A stretch of 64,000 bases of DNA, from the NCBI GenBank assembly GCA_028752905.1, contig JAQNBH010000015.1, positions 9,743,622 through 9,807,621 of the forward strand. The letters are read 5' to 3'. A program made the translations under genes and the position numbers. Below are positions 11,571-48,609 of the stretch, piece after piece (positions within the stretch are counted from its first letter, which is position 1; each line of letters opens with the position of its first letter). The notes below the pieces were generated by a model that had not been told where the DNA came from, did no database searches, and worked only from the letters and a program-made list of their open reading frames with translations. The stretch is from Cladorhizidae sp. MBARI D1340-BT2. Taxonomy: Eukaryota; Porifera; Demospongiae; Poecilosclerida; Cladorhizidae.

Positions 11571-11896
11571 GGCCACTGGTAAACGTTAACTGCAGTATTA
11601 GTTTGTCATATCCACATTCCTAGTGCTGCTACTTTCTCGCCCATCGATGCATCAGGAGAAGTCAATTGTGTAGAGTCAGCTGTGATTTGGCAGAGAAACT
11701 CCTTCAAAGTTACAGCATACAATATTCAGCACACCAGCATTCAGTCTACATAACAGACATATCATATTAATTTGATACCTATAATTTTTTTCGTTTGTTT
11801 GAAATAAGGGTCAAAAGTAGCACTTCCTGATTACTCTTCACATAGTAGACAAACACACAAGTAAAAATAATTTAAAAAAATACAAAACAGTCGTGT

Positions 11897-36893
<24,997 letters not shown>

Positions 36894-36954
36894 CTTCCTG
36901 GATTTATCACCAAGAATCACTAGAATCCGTCTTCACTCTTGTCCAAAAACTCCT

Positions 36955-37155
36955 ACGCGCGTGAAATTAAATTGTAGAGGTTGGTGGTCGAGGGAAGTGG
37001 ATTTGAAGTTAATGCTGAGGTTGGCAGAGGCGTTCTTAGAAAGAGGAGGAGGCGTGTGTAGTGGGGTATGAATGGTATGGTAGAAATAGGGAGGTCTATA
37101 GGCGGGCAAGTGGCGGTGTAGGGATATTGGTAGATAGAATGTCAATGAAGTCACG
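36955..37155 (+). pseudogene. LINE fragment 1: endonuclease start
   Basis: The plus-strand frame gives LNCRGWWSREVDLKLMLRLA, then AFLERGGG, then YGRNREVYRRASGGVGILVD after a frame change. This is the N-terminal half of an APE-type endonuclease (RASGGVG is typical). It starts only about 60 bp from the EamA start codon. The protein resumes near 39165 with VVVGVVYVYPEG, so the segment between is an insertion. Confidence 0.7.
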
Positions 37156-37159
37156 TATT

Positions 37160-38737
37160 TAGGGAGAGTGGATTTTATTTATGATTTAATGTTGCTATTG
37201 CTGAGCCTGTTAAGGCCATCACATATATAATACATCACAGTGTGAAACTATTTAGTAACTAACCTAATAACAATCTATATTTTAAAAAGAAGTCAACAGT
37301 ACTTAATTAATAAAATTATCCACAATATTAAGTTACGAGTGTCCCGCTGCTCAGGAAGGGGGGGACAGGAGTGGACCAAAGATCATTCCTCAGCTGACCA
37401 TACAACAATTCCTTTCTCCTCTGCCACCACTTCCTTACCCAATACATAACACACTCACCCACCTCCTCCATCACTGCATCACTTACTCCCTCCACATCTT
37501 TCCCCAAAAGCAATGCCACCTTTCCATCCTTACTCACTCTTCTTAATTCATCCAGCCACTGTCTTGCCCCTGCAATTCTGTGTACCTCATCTATCAGAAC
37601 CAGCCGATCCCTCTCAAATTCCCCGCATGTCACCAAGAAATGTTCCACATCCTCCCCTGCTCCACTATCACACATTATACACCTCTCATCCGTAACTATC
37701 CCACATCTCTTCTTATCCTCTAACAACCCAGCTGATGCAGTCCTCAGTCGAAATTGCAGCCGCACACCTTCCTGACCATGCATGGACCTCACATACCTCT
37801 CCACCCCTGCACCATTCTTTGCCAATTTATAATAATTCAGCGTACTTTTCCCGTCTACTTCCTCCTCCCAGTCCTTCTCATTTCTCACCTTCACTTTCCC
37901 CTTCCACTTGCGCACTGACCCAACCTCGTTGTTTATCTTGTACTTTCTCCTCAAGATATCATATTCTTCCCACCATCCAATTCCTCCATCCTCTCGTAGT
38001 TTATTTACAACAACTTTAACCAATCTGCTCTGTTCCAACACCTCTAATCTCTTGCCAAACAAAACCTTCATCTCTTCCCTCCTCTCCTCTAGCTTCCTCC
38101 ACCCCATATCTCCCCGTATTGCCACTCCTGCTACTGTATCACTTGCTCCCAACAGTCTCCTACCCACTCTCATCTGTGCTGACTCCAACTTCTTGCGAGC
38201 ATTCCGTCCTCCTGTCCACCACACTTCGGCTGCATGCTCCATACTGGGTCTCGCTAGAAGCTCCCACACCATTCTTCCTCTGTCTACTTCCACCTGCCCA
38301 TTCACTCTACTCATCCATATTACCTTTCCAACCCACTCTTCTGCCTTCTTTGCCATCTTCTCTAACTGAACATTACCCCTTAGCTTCCTATCAAACCATA
38401 TTCCTAAGTACTTGAATTCTTTGACCTCTTCCAATATCTCCTCACCAATCCTCCAATGCACTTCTGATTCCTTCTTCCCTACTACCATGACCTTGCTCTT
38501 CTTGCTATTAAATTTCATCTTCCACCTTAACACATACGCCTGTACCACATCCAACATAGCTTGCAGTTCCACCCTTGAGTCAGCCAGAAGAACAACATCA
38601 TCTGCATACATGAGTGCCCCACACCAGCAGCCTTCCACTTTGACTCTTAGCTCAGCTCTCTCCAATTCCTCCGCCATTCCCATCAGATATATATTGAAAA
38701 GAAGTGGAGACAAAGGACATCCCTGCCTAAGTCCATT
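37160..38737 (-). mobile_element. Minus-strand LINE, 3' half with intact 461-codon frame
   Basis: A continuous frame runs from the RT to the C-terminus (38713-37328), preceded in frame by GLRQGCPLSP. It carries YADDVVLLAD (the RT catalytic motif), EFKYLGIWFDRKL and a C-terminal zinc-knuckle-like CIMCDSGAGEDVEHFLVTC. The 5' end stops abruptly at an AT-rich tract at about 38740, as expected of 5' truncation. The tail near 37165 is A/T rich (AATAAAATCC). It is the best preserved copy of the same family as the broken plus-strand LINE it interrupts. Confidence 0.85.
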
Positions 38738-38937
38738 ATTATTATTTATTTCTTATTTATTTTATATTTTATTACTTCACAGTATCATATAATTGAGACA
38801 ATCGAGGTGAGACATGAATAGAAGTACACTGAAGGACAACTAGCCTATGTGACTAGTAGCCTAAACATGCAAAATTATTAAATTAATACTTAATTAAAGA
38901 TAGGAGCGTGGGGTAATTTGCACAAGGACATACATAG

Positions 38938-39168
38938 GAATGTGGAGTTGGAGCAAGGGAGGGTGGAATGTGGAGTAGTGGAGCAAGGGAGGGTGGAATG
39001 TGGAGTAGTGGAGCAAGTGAGGGTGGAATGTGGAGTAGTGGAGCAAGTGAGGGTGGAATGTGGAGTAGTGGAGCAAGGGAGGGTGGAATGTGGAGTAGTG
39101 GATCAAGGGAGGGTGGAATGTGGAGTAGTGGATCAAGGGAGGGTGGGATGTGGAGTAGTGGGAGAGAA
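38938..39168. repeat. 30-bp minisatellite
   Basis: About 7.5 units of GAATGTGGAGTAGTGGAGCA plus AGGGAGGGTG, inside or beside the broken LINE endonuclease. Confidence 0.95.
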
Positions 39169-39719
39169 AAGTGGTGGTAGGTGTTGTTTATGTCTATCCA
39201 GAGGGGTGAGGGTGCAGGAGATGGAGATGCTTTTTGAAGGACTACAATCAGATATAGCGGGAGAGGATTATGAAGTGATTCTGATGGGTATTTTAATGCA
39301 AGGATAGGTCTGGGGGAGGAAGCACTCCCTAACAACAATGGCAGAAACAACAATGGCAGAAGGTCCCTCAACTTGTGTTGCTTGGGGGACTGGTTGTAGG
39401 AATAAGATGAAGAACTGTGAGGGAAGGTGAGATTTAAATGGAGAGTGGATGGTAGGCAAGACCGGGTGGAGTACCAGCAGGCAGCAGAGGAAGCATTTGT
39501 AGGATGGGAAGAACAGTTGAGGGGGTTAGATCAAGAGCAGGGGTCCAATGAAACAAATAGTATCTGGAATGCATGGGAAGAAAAGGTGTTGACAGCGGCA
39601 GAGAAAGGGTTAGGGAAGAAGAAAATAATGGAGGACTCGAGGGGATGGTGGTCAGATGAAGTAGGGGAAGCAATACATAACAGGAAAGGAGTTTTGAAGA
39701 TGGCAAGAATGGGGGGTCA
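39165..39719 (+). pseudogene. LINE fragment 2: endonuclease end and linker
   Basis: VVVGVVYVYPEG, then VRVQEMEMLFEGLQSDIAGE, a frameshifted GDFNARIG motif (39285-39310), then RWRVDGRQ-type residues to GVLKMARMGG at the border. This continues fragment 1 and ends exactly at the 8-bp duplication of the first hAT insertion. Confidence 0.75.
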
Positions 39720-42555
39720 GGCCCGTACGCAGGATTTTTGAAAGGGGGGTGACAAAATATGTAGTAGACTAACATGTAATAGTCATAAACACATTATTCT
39801 GTCTAATTATGGTAAAAAATCATATTAATACTAATTAAGAAAAAAGTAAACTTGCTTTTTCCATTTTACGTGGATATTTTTGGAAAAACAGCTTACATAC
39901 ATAATCAATGTTAATATCATATTCATAGTTCATGTGAATTAGGGCTAAAGCACTTAGCCGCTCTTCTGACTGTGTGCATCGCATGTAATTGTTAAGTCGC
40001 CTGAGTGCAGATGCCGATCTTTCACATGAGCATGAGCTTAATGGAATTGTTCCAAAAAGCTTGAGCAATTTGGGAAGTGAAGTGGAGCAACATTGCTTCC
40101 AGTGTGTTGCTAATTGTTTCTGGATGATCTTGTTGTTTCACTGCTAGCCACTTGGTCTTCCAACGACAAAGTTCTTCATCGACGATGTTGGGGTTTGGAA
40201 GATCTTCAGAATAAAATGCTATGGCCTCATTCAAGTCAACAATTGAAGAGTTGACTGTAATATTCACAGGTAGTAGTCCCTGAATTGAAGCTGCCTGTTT
40301 ACTGTGATTAGAGAATCTTGAAGAGATGTCGCTAATAAGATAGACTAAGAATGGAATAGCAACACTTTTTTTGAAGTGATCTGCAACTGAAGAGCTTTCA
40401 GGGTTCGAACGATGCTGCTGAAACCTAGCTCTACGAGGAATTGAATCAGATATACCTGATTTCTCAGCAATTCTACAACTATGTAGATAAATACGCTGGG
40501 AATAAGCCTCAATATCCTCTCTCACCTTTTTTAGCTCTTCACAGCACTGCATGACAGTGGAGACACCAGATGTCCTTATTTTTGCCTTGTAGGTTTACAA
40601 CTGCTTGTTTAAGGTATAATAAAGACCGAAAAAGGGTTATATACCATTGAATAGACAAATTCAAAAGATTCCAGTTTCTTCATATATTATGCAAGTGCAT
40701 TTTGCTTATCCTCTGATGACCATCCATCATTGTATAAAGGAAAATCAATACTTCCATAAAGGATTACTTCGACCAAGAAAGGATGAGCCAAAGAAAAGCG
40801 CTCCCAACCGTCTATATTCTCAACCCAACGAGTAATACAGACATTAAGTAGAGGTTGTCTACTTGATGGATTTGTACTCTGTCCTGTAATTCCTTTAAGG
40901 AGAGCTTCTCATTTCGGGGAGTATTTAATCCAAATGGTTATACTTTTAATACTCTCAATGCAATTTCTAATTTCTGGAACAGAGCATGATTTTACAATCA
41001 CAAGATTAAGTAGATGGGAGGCACAGTGCGCTTTGGGTTGCTTTTCTCGAATTCTTGCCTGAACAACTGATTTATGTCCACTCATTGTAGATGCACCATA
41101 ATAACCTTGGCCACGTAACTCACTCAAAGATAAACCAAGATTCTCCAAACATTTAACTAGAGCATCAGCAATGTCAACTGCTCTAACTCTGTTTAACTTT
41201 AAGAAAGCTATAAATTCTTCACGAATGTTACCTTCACTGTCCACAAATCGAAGGCAAACAGGTAATCGCTCAACGTTGTGGCAGCTAACTTCATCAGCAA
41301 GAACTGAATAAAATTTACTTTGTTTAACTTCTGCTACTATATTAGCTAAGATTATGTCATGGCCAATAACATTGATGATGTCATTCTGAGATCTTGGAGA
41401 AATATAAGTGGCATTCTTGGCCCTTGGTTTATTGAGGCGATTAAAAAGAATAGAATCACTCTCAGCAAAACACTTAAGTAAAGCCAAGAAATTTCCAGGA
41501 TTTTTAGTAGTGCTGAGATCTTAATTATCACCAGAAGAAATGGAAGTCCCTGCTTTCCCAAGAAAAGAATGGCACGAACTATTTGGCGAATAATGTGCTT
41601 ATTCTCATCCATTCACATTTGGATACCACTATTGGCCATAATATCAATACGCGAAGCTGGATTGTCAATAGTATTTTTCAAGACATCAGTGTATTGCACA
41701 CAATCCCGATGATATTGAAGGGAGGAATGATTACTCAAAGCACTGCCTATTTTGGACCAATTGGAGTAAGACCTATTTACAAGTAATCCTTTATCTTTTC
41801 TCTTGTCACTAGAAAGGAAGAGTGAGCATGGTCCACAGAAAACACCATCTAACTTGGGGCTATAGAGAAGAAAGGGATACTTTGTAAGCCAAGTGGTATT
41901 AAACTTCCGATTGCAACCACGAGAATATGTAGTGGGTAAAATGTTAGGTGGTACTGTATGATGACACAGCGAAGAATGCTTTGCCTCATTGGATAGGTTA
42001 CTCACCAACTGACATATGGTGTCAATGGATTTTGTTGGCTCTAACAAATTTCCAATGTCTTCGAATGGTGGTGGTTCAGAAAGCAAAGCATCAGATTGTT
42101 GGCTGATCACTGGAGCTTCTGGAATAACAGGCTGGTCAAGTTCCTCATCATCCCTACCAACAGAGTGCAATTGTGTGACTGGGACACAGACTGTAATCGG
42201 AGGCTCTGAAGATGGCTCTAAAATATGGATGAAAAATGAGTAGTTTTTGTACCCTACACACACAGCGAGTGCTTACCACTGTCTTCTTGAGCAGCTTTTT
42301 TAAATTGAAGTAAGATCATATATCACTGGATTGCCGTTGTCTCTTCATGGCTGGTGTTCTCTTTCACAGCATGCTACACTAGCAAGGATCAGCATGTGAC
42401 ACTGACACTAGGTGTAAATTATTCAAACCACATGTCAGTTGTAGGTGGAGTCAGATTACTATTGCATTTGCATTTGGCTAGTTGGATATGCATATCATTA
42501 ATTTGAAAGGGGGGGTGCAAGTGCACCCCCTTGCAACCCCCCTGTGTACAGGCCA
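39720..42555 (-). mobile_element. hAT element 1
   Basis: A 2.8-kb insertion with an 8-bp target duplication GGGGGTCA (39712-39719 and 42556-42563). Its ends pair imperfectly: GGCCCGTACGCAGG on the left and CCTGTGTACAGGCC on the right. It carries one minus-strand transposase gene. Removing the insert and one duplication copy restores the LINE reading frame. Confidence 0.88.
39835..42263 (-). pseudogene. hAT transposase (DUF4371 type), broken
   Basis: In order on the minus strand: an acidic N-terminal region; a TTF/MYM-like zinc finger (GCNRKFNTTWLTKYPFLLYS, then VFCGPCSLF, about 41970-41800); DUF4371-like sequence (FYSVLADEVSCHNVERLPVC, RGQGYYGASTMSGHKSVVQA, HCASHLLNLVIV, 41330-40980); and a C-terminal region (DEELCRWKTKWLAV, 40170) ending in the hAT dimerisation segment CSCERSASALRRLNNYMR (40030-39970). 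At least three frame breaks occur (about 41590, 40900, 40040); some might be introns. It resembles the ZMYM1-like/hAT proteins common in marine invertebrates. Confidence 0.8.
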
Positions 42556-42563
42556 GGGGGTCA

Positions 42564-43162
42564 CGATATTAAAGTGAGAAAGCTATGGGAGTATAGGAAA
42601 AAAGTGAAGCTACTGATAAGGAAAGAGAAGAAAGAGCTACGGGAGAAGACAGTGAGGAGAATACGAGAACAGGTGGAACCAGTTGTAAGCTGTTTTGGTC
42701 AGACCTGAGGGGAAAGGAAAAAAGTAGAAAGATAGAAAGATTGAAGACCAACTCTGGTGGTGTGATAGAGGGAGAAGATGAGGTTTTGGAGGAGATGGCA
42801 AGATACTGTGGCGGATATCTTTGAAGAGTCTAAAGAGGGGACAAGCTTCAGGACCAGATGGAATACTCAATAAGATGATGATGTATGGAGAGTGGAGGGT
42901 GGTAGAAGTATTAGTGGATTTGCTGAACATGGTGCTGAGGAGGGAGTGCTGTCCGGAGGATTGGATGAGGAGTTTGTTGGTACCACTCTACAAAGACAGT
43001 GATGCAGAAGTGATTAGGAATTATAGAGGAATATCATTGGGAAGTTGTGTAGCAAAGGTCTTTACTAGGTTGATGGGGCGGAGAGGTTAGGGAAGTTTTG
43101 TGAGGAACAAGTTTTCATGGAGGCACAGGAGGTTTCAGAAGGAAGAGGAGATGCACAGACCT
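42564..43162 (+). pseudogene. LINE fragment 3: linker to RT start
   Basis: Directly after the hAT 1 duplication the frame resumes as DIKVRKLWEYRKKV, then the RT approach SLKRGQASGPDGILNKMMMY (42827-42886) and VIRNYRGISLGSCVAKVFTR (43010-43069). One or two frameshifts occur. It is cut at GCACAGACC by hAT element 2. Confidence 0.8.
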
Positions 43163-45609
43163 CAGGCCCGGAGGAAGCTAAAAATTATTGGTAGTGCCAA
43201 AATGGGTTAGGAAGCCGAGGATATAATACAATGCCATGTTTTGGGGTCAAGAATAAAGTCTGTATATACATGAATGAAAAACAAAACTTATTAAAATTTC
43301 CCAAACATTTTTTTCCTGTTATCACACTCGCCAACAAATTCACTAGCTATATCTATCTTATTACTAAGAGAATCTGTATGTTCCTTGTGTACATGCAGTA
43401 CCATTAGATTATTTAATCTTTTCTGTGTCATGGAGCTATGAAGGTAATTTTTCACTCTTCGTAAGGCACTAAAAGAACGTTCTGAAGTAGCATTTGTTGC
43501 TGGCATTACCAACACGAGTTGCATGATGCGGCATACTTGGCTGAGTAGCTCTCTTTGGCCTGCACTGAGGGATTGAAAGTATATAGTCCCTGGTATTAAA
43601 TATCGTAACATCAGCCCCATTTCCTTCAGCAGTACGTTAATCAATAGCAAAGGTAAGAAGTTGAGAACTTAGGAGAACTTGGTTGAAATCATCTGACCAA
43701 ACAAATTCAATTTCATCTTCGAATGCTTCCCTTTTAGCTCATAAGCTTCTCCAGGTTGCAGTAAACATTGTAACCAGGTTGTTCAAAGCGACTCTTCAAG
43801 CAATTTGTGATGTCAATAGCTTCATAGTACTGCTGTCGAAAATAGAGCTTAGCAGACGTGAAAATCACCACTAGATTCCCCAATTTCATAACACCGTGGT
43901 GTCTTCGGTTGACGTGGAAGTTGTGGATCACTCACATCCACTAATTGAGCAAATTTGTTAACTTTCTCCTCCCAAAAATCATACAGTTGTTCTGTACGAA
44001 ATGAATTTAGAGTATCAATTACCACCATCTTGCCAATATGCTGACCTTCTGCAGCAGATATAGTCTTCTTCTGTAATGCTGCACTCAGGTTGTCTGTATG
44101 TCAAAATAGAATTTCACCCAAGTGTACACCAAAAAGGAAGTCAAAAGATTTCATCTGTGAAGAAACTCCACTCCAATAATTCTGGCCTTTGTTTCAGTAT
44201 CCCTCGCCAAATCAAGTGCTTCATCCCATGTTGACTGTACAGAGTAATTGTTGATGATACTGTCCAGGGAATCAGCCCTTACAGGCCACCTTGGGACAAA
44301 GTACTCGAATGCCTGCTGATGTAGTCATATCACTAGCTTGCTTCAAGTCTCGAAATAGAATTCACGCCTAGGTGAGAATTTAATTAACTTTGTGATTTGC
44401 ATCTCGCATGAGTTTTACTGAATCACTTACTGCTAGATTAATAGAGTGTCCATAGCAGTGGGTAAAAAACCACACAGGGTTCCAGATCAAGGATCCTTTT
44501 TGCGACACCAGATTTTGCTCCGCTCATAGTGCTAGTTCCATCATAGCACTGGCCCCGGCCCCAAAGCTTGCGTAAGGGTAAATTCTGCCTAACCATGGAA
44601 TCCTTAATAATACTTGTCAGTGTTTCGAGTTTCAGCATCAATACGTGGAACTTGGTATAAGCCTATGAATTCTTCAAAAACCTTGAACCGTTCATTAACA
44701 TGATGGAAAACAATGGTTGCCTGCTCATTATTGGAGTTGTCTGTTGCCTCATCGGTCATAACAGTGAGGAAAGGGGACTGTTGAAGTAAAGCTGTAATTT
44801 TTCTGAGAATATTATTAGCCATAACACCAAGAATGTCATTCTGAATTTGATGTGAAGTGTATTTGCAAGACTTGTGATTCAACCATTCAGTATCATCTTC
44901 ACCATTCATCTTCAGCAGTTGAAGAAAATTTCCATCTCCTTCATCCCCATCACCTCTCAGAGCTAACTCTTGTCTAGCCAAATATCGAATGCTAGACACA
45001 ATCTTTAGAAGCGTTTTGCGATTGTACTCTCTTTCTTTGGCATGTTGTTGTACAAGTTGCTCCCCAACATCCTTTGTCGTAGCTGGAATTCTGCAACTGC
45101 TTCTCGATGACAGTCACTTAGTTGGTTGCATTTTTCCAATAACTAAATCCTGTGGATGTCTGTATAGTGAAAAATTTGTGGATTGAAATGACCGACAAAC
45201 AACACTCTTTACCCCAAAAGATCACTTGAGGAATTTAAAATTAGCAGGTTGGTGAGGAGCAGTAGGAAGTTCTGGGACCTCAGTGAAACTTGAAGGAGCA
45301 GCCATTGTAACAAGAGCACATGGTACAGCACATGACCAGAATATTCTAGAACTAGCTAATGACAGCTGGCATCCTAGTGATTGCATGCCAGCTGGCACAT
45401 TAATTTACAAGCAATTAACAAGGCTGGCTGTTAATTAGCTTGCATGCTTCACAAACTTATAGGGAGTGTAGTAATACATGACATTCTGAGAGTTTTTGAT
45501 GCATGCACTGGCTACTTTAAAAATTCAAACTCAAGATCAGCAAAATATTAATTGAAGTAAAGAGGGTAGGGGCGAAGCCCTACCTGCCCTATAGGCTCCT
45601 CCGGGCCTG
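43163..45609 (-). mobile_element. hAT element 2
   Basis: Perfect 13-bp inverted ends CAGGCCCGGAGGA (43163-43175) and TCCTCCGGGCCTG (45597-45609). The flanks (CAGACCT and CAGGTCG) are too diverged to call a target duplication with confidence. The LINE continues on both sides (RRCTD, then FVLRSICEIRKR). Confidence 0.85.
43285..45320 (-). pseudogene. hAT transposase of element 2, broken
   Basis: Minus-strand pieces: SSIRYLARQELALRGDGDE, SPFLTVMTDEATDNSNNEQ, RGQCYDGTSTMSGAKSGVA, and the dimerisation end PATNATSERSFSALRRVKNY with LNNLMVLHVHKEHTDSL (43520-43360). At least four frame breaks and a stretch without clear homology (44400-43700) mark it as dead. Confidence 0.8.
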
Positions 45610-46668
45610 CAGGTCGTTGTTTGTCCTAAGGAGTATATGTGAGATTCGGAAAAGGGATTGTCTTACCTAGCTTTTCTAGACATCAGTAAGGCTTATGACA
45701 GTGTGTGGAGGGATGGTTTGAGGTATACCATGAGACAGGCAGGAGTGGAGGAGAAATTTGTAAGAATGTGCGAAGGTCTTTACAATGGGGTGGAAGCTAG
45801 GATAATATTGGGGATGGAGGTCAGTCGAGGTGGTTTGGGATAGAGAGGGGACTTAGGCAGGGGTGCCCTTTGTCACCAACAACATTATTCAACATATATG
45901 TGTCAGGAATGGTGGATGAACTAGAGGGAGCTGAGCTGGGATGGTACATGGTGTGGTGCATTGCTCTATGCTGATGATATTGTGCTTTTGGCGGGCACAG
46001 GAGTGGAGTTGCAAGAAATGTTGGATATGGTGCATATATGCGATAAGATGAAAGTGGAAGTGTAACGAGAAGAAGAGTAAGGTAATGGTCACTGGGAAAG
46101 GGAGGGATAGTGAGAAGTGGAATATTGATGGAGAGGAGCTGGAAGTAGTGGAAGCGTTCAGATACCTGGGTGTGTGGTTTGATGAGAAACTGAGGGAATG
46201 TACACTTGGAGAAAATGAAGATTAAAGCAGAGGAATGGATTGGAAAAGCAGTGAGTGTGGATGAGTCAAGTGAATGGAAAAACAGAAGTGGATAGGTTGG
46301 ATGGTGTGGGAGCTGTTGGCTATATAGGCCAAGCCTGGAACATGCTGCTGAAGTGTGGCTGACAGGAGGGAAGACTGCTTGTAGGAAATTAGAGTCAGCT
46401 CAGCTGAGAGTAGGAAGAAACCTATTAGGGGTTAGCAACATGGTGGCAGGAGTGGCAGTGCTGGGGGACTTGGGATATGAGGAAGTTGGCAGAGAGGAGG
46501 GAGGAGAAAAAAATTCTCTATGGTAGGAGGCTTGCACAGGTGGAGGAGGGTAGACTGATAAAAATTGTAGCAGAGAAGCTAAGAATGGATGGAGGGATAG
46601 GATGGTGGGAAGAATATATACCGTTGAGAAATGTGTGTGAATTGGGAGGAGGATATCGAGAGTATGAG
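45610..46668 (+). pseudogene. LINE fragment 4: RT palm and thumb
   Basis: LAFLDISKAYDSVWRDGL (RT motif A, 45664-45717), a frame change, LRQGCPLSP (45850-45880), ALYADDIVLLAG (45965-46000), VEAFRYLGVWFDEKLRE (46150-46197), then RKLAERREEKKILYGRRLAQ and GGIGWWEEY to the cut. Frameshifts separate the pieces. Sequence order matches the minus-strand LINE. Confidence 0.82.
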
Positions 46669-46689
46669 CAGTTTGATTTTTTTTGGCAC

Positions 46690-46768
46690 AATTTCATTTA
46701 GGTGGTCAACAATTTTCGGGAGATTCAATGACAATTTTCATTAAGTTGGACGGGCTAAGTTCAGTTAA
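46690..46768 (-). pseudogene. hAT 3 transposase, C-terminal end
   Basis: Reading across the Kolobok insertion from 51800 to 46768 continues the hAT C-terminus: RSFSDMKLIKNRLCNR on the right side, then LTELSPSNLMKIVIES and, after a frameshift, KIVDHLNEIVPKKIK on the left side. The protein ends about 20 bp before the element border. Confidence 0.75.
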
Positions 46769-47360
46769 GGGGACTATTTTGTGGTAAATAAGCATTTTAA
46801 TACCTCGAACTAATTTATCCATAACTATTTGGTACATCCACCTATGTAACTGATTTTGGCACCAAATTGTAGCTCTTAAATTTATCTGTTTAATGGTATC
46901 AATTATAAATGTTATTATATAATATTGTAGGAACTATAGGCTGAAGTTCTAAGGTCACCTGATATACTAACTTTAAAATATTTCTGGTAGTTTGGCTGGT
47001 CTACACTGGCCATAATTCATGCTATGGACTGATGAATAACACCAGATAAGCCTTGTAAAGAGTTTTTGTAATAACACTGCATTTAATTCACAATATAACA
47101 TTCTCAATTCATGTCACATAACATTCCAACACATGTTCGCACAAATTTACACAAATTTCAATAATACTTCCAAAAATGAGCAAAAGGAGCTTAGTACAAT
47201 CTTCTATATAAAATAAGCTTTCCAATGGTACAAAAATTACAGGGAAACAAATAAAAATAGCTTCCTTTATTTATTTAATAAGAAAAAAAAACATGTATTG
47301 AGCTGTTAAAGTAGTGGTAACCACAACACCACATTCAAAGTCAACTCTGTTCATAGTTCT

Positions 47361-48277
47361 TCAAAACTGACCAGGGCCACAGGTAGGTCCTTCACTTATT
47401 ATTGCCCTCTCCTCTGCTGCCACTCTTGTAGCTGCCTTCCTCTTTCTCCTCCTTTTAGCCACCTCCTCTGCCCTATTCTGACTTCTGGTGAGCATCCTTG
47501 CATCAGCTGCCTTAAAAACCATTCTGATCCGAGAGCCAGGTTCTATACCAATTTGCTGCATCAGACGTCCCATTCCTACTTCCATGCCCTCATTAAAAAT
47601 CATGGATCTTGGGCGAATGAGGAGTAATGGAATTAGCCATGGCTCTATTATACTTGCACCAACTGTCTATAATCTCAGGGCAAAAGCTATGCTCTGGATG
47701 GGCATCAGTGGACATACAGTGAAAGAAAATTGCATCAATCGCAAGTGTCATAGCTTCTATACCTCCTGTGTTGTTACGAATAGCCCCTCCATAATAAACA
47801 TTCATTGCCTTTATTGATAGGCCACAAGAACTGGGGGAGGATGCAGCTGTAACTAAGAAGGTTGAGGTGGATGCAGAGAAGGTGGATGCAGAGAAGGAGG
47901 TTGAGGTGGATGCAGAGAAGGAGGTTGAGGTGGGTGTAGCAGAGGCAGTCAATGTAGCAGAGTCAGCGGCTAAAGTCAGCTTCTTCTTGGACGCTGTCAT
48001 GGCTGGTGTGGGACAGTCTCCTGTATTTGGAAGTCCATCTGTGGATTGTCCAGGTGCAGTAGCAATACCATCCTATATAGGGCAAAGAAAAGTTTACAAA
48101 AGTTCAGTCAAAATTAGCTATCTGCATGGACAAAAATACCTTTAGCAATGTTACTAGCCGTAGGGGTCACGCTATCTAGAACTTACCGAACAGGAGTGGA
48201 GAGACTGGCCATAGCTTTGGCTTCTCTAGCTCTCCTAGCAACACTTGACTTGCTCATCGTGTAATACTTCTTTGGAG
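47361..48277 (-). pseudogene. Kolobok/Mutator-like transposase, C-terminal part
   Basis: A possible first exon (48277-48182) encodes PPKKYYTMSKSSVARRAREA and ends at a GTAAG donor; it does not join in frame to the next open stretch. From 48000 a Ser/Thr-rich spacer leads to LSIKAMNVYYGGAIRNN, IFFHCMSTDAHPEHSFCPEI and DSWCKYNRA, the Cys/His signature of the invertebrate Mutator-like transposase domain. After a one-base shift at about 47600, FNEGMEVGMGRLMQQIGIEP, RRRKRK and a final GPTCGPGQF follow. The catalytic core upstream of this domain is missing. A 15-bp-type repeat codes the Ser/Thr spacer (47860-47950). Confidence 0.72.
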
Positions 48278-48609
48278 GCATATGTGGGAAACAAAGTCAA
48301 ATCTTTAGCTCGAGTACACGGACGGTGAAGCATTATGAGCATGTGACCCCTTTTATACTAATCACGTGCTACGTTTATTATACGGTAAAGGATAGCTTTA
48401 AGAATAAGCTACATTTTGACTCCAATATGAAGTTCATAGCTAGCTCTATCGCTATCACATATGACGAGGAACTCAAGTTGTTCTTCAAGATCTTGATGGA
48501 AAGAGTGAATGAAATTTAAATATCAATGTACAAAAATGACTGTAACTTTGAGGTGGAATTTCGAATTCCTATAAAACTTGAAATTTACCTTCTTCATATC
48601 TATATATAG

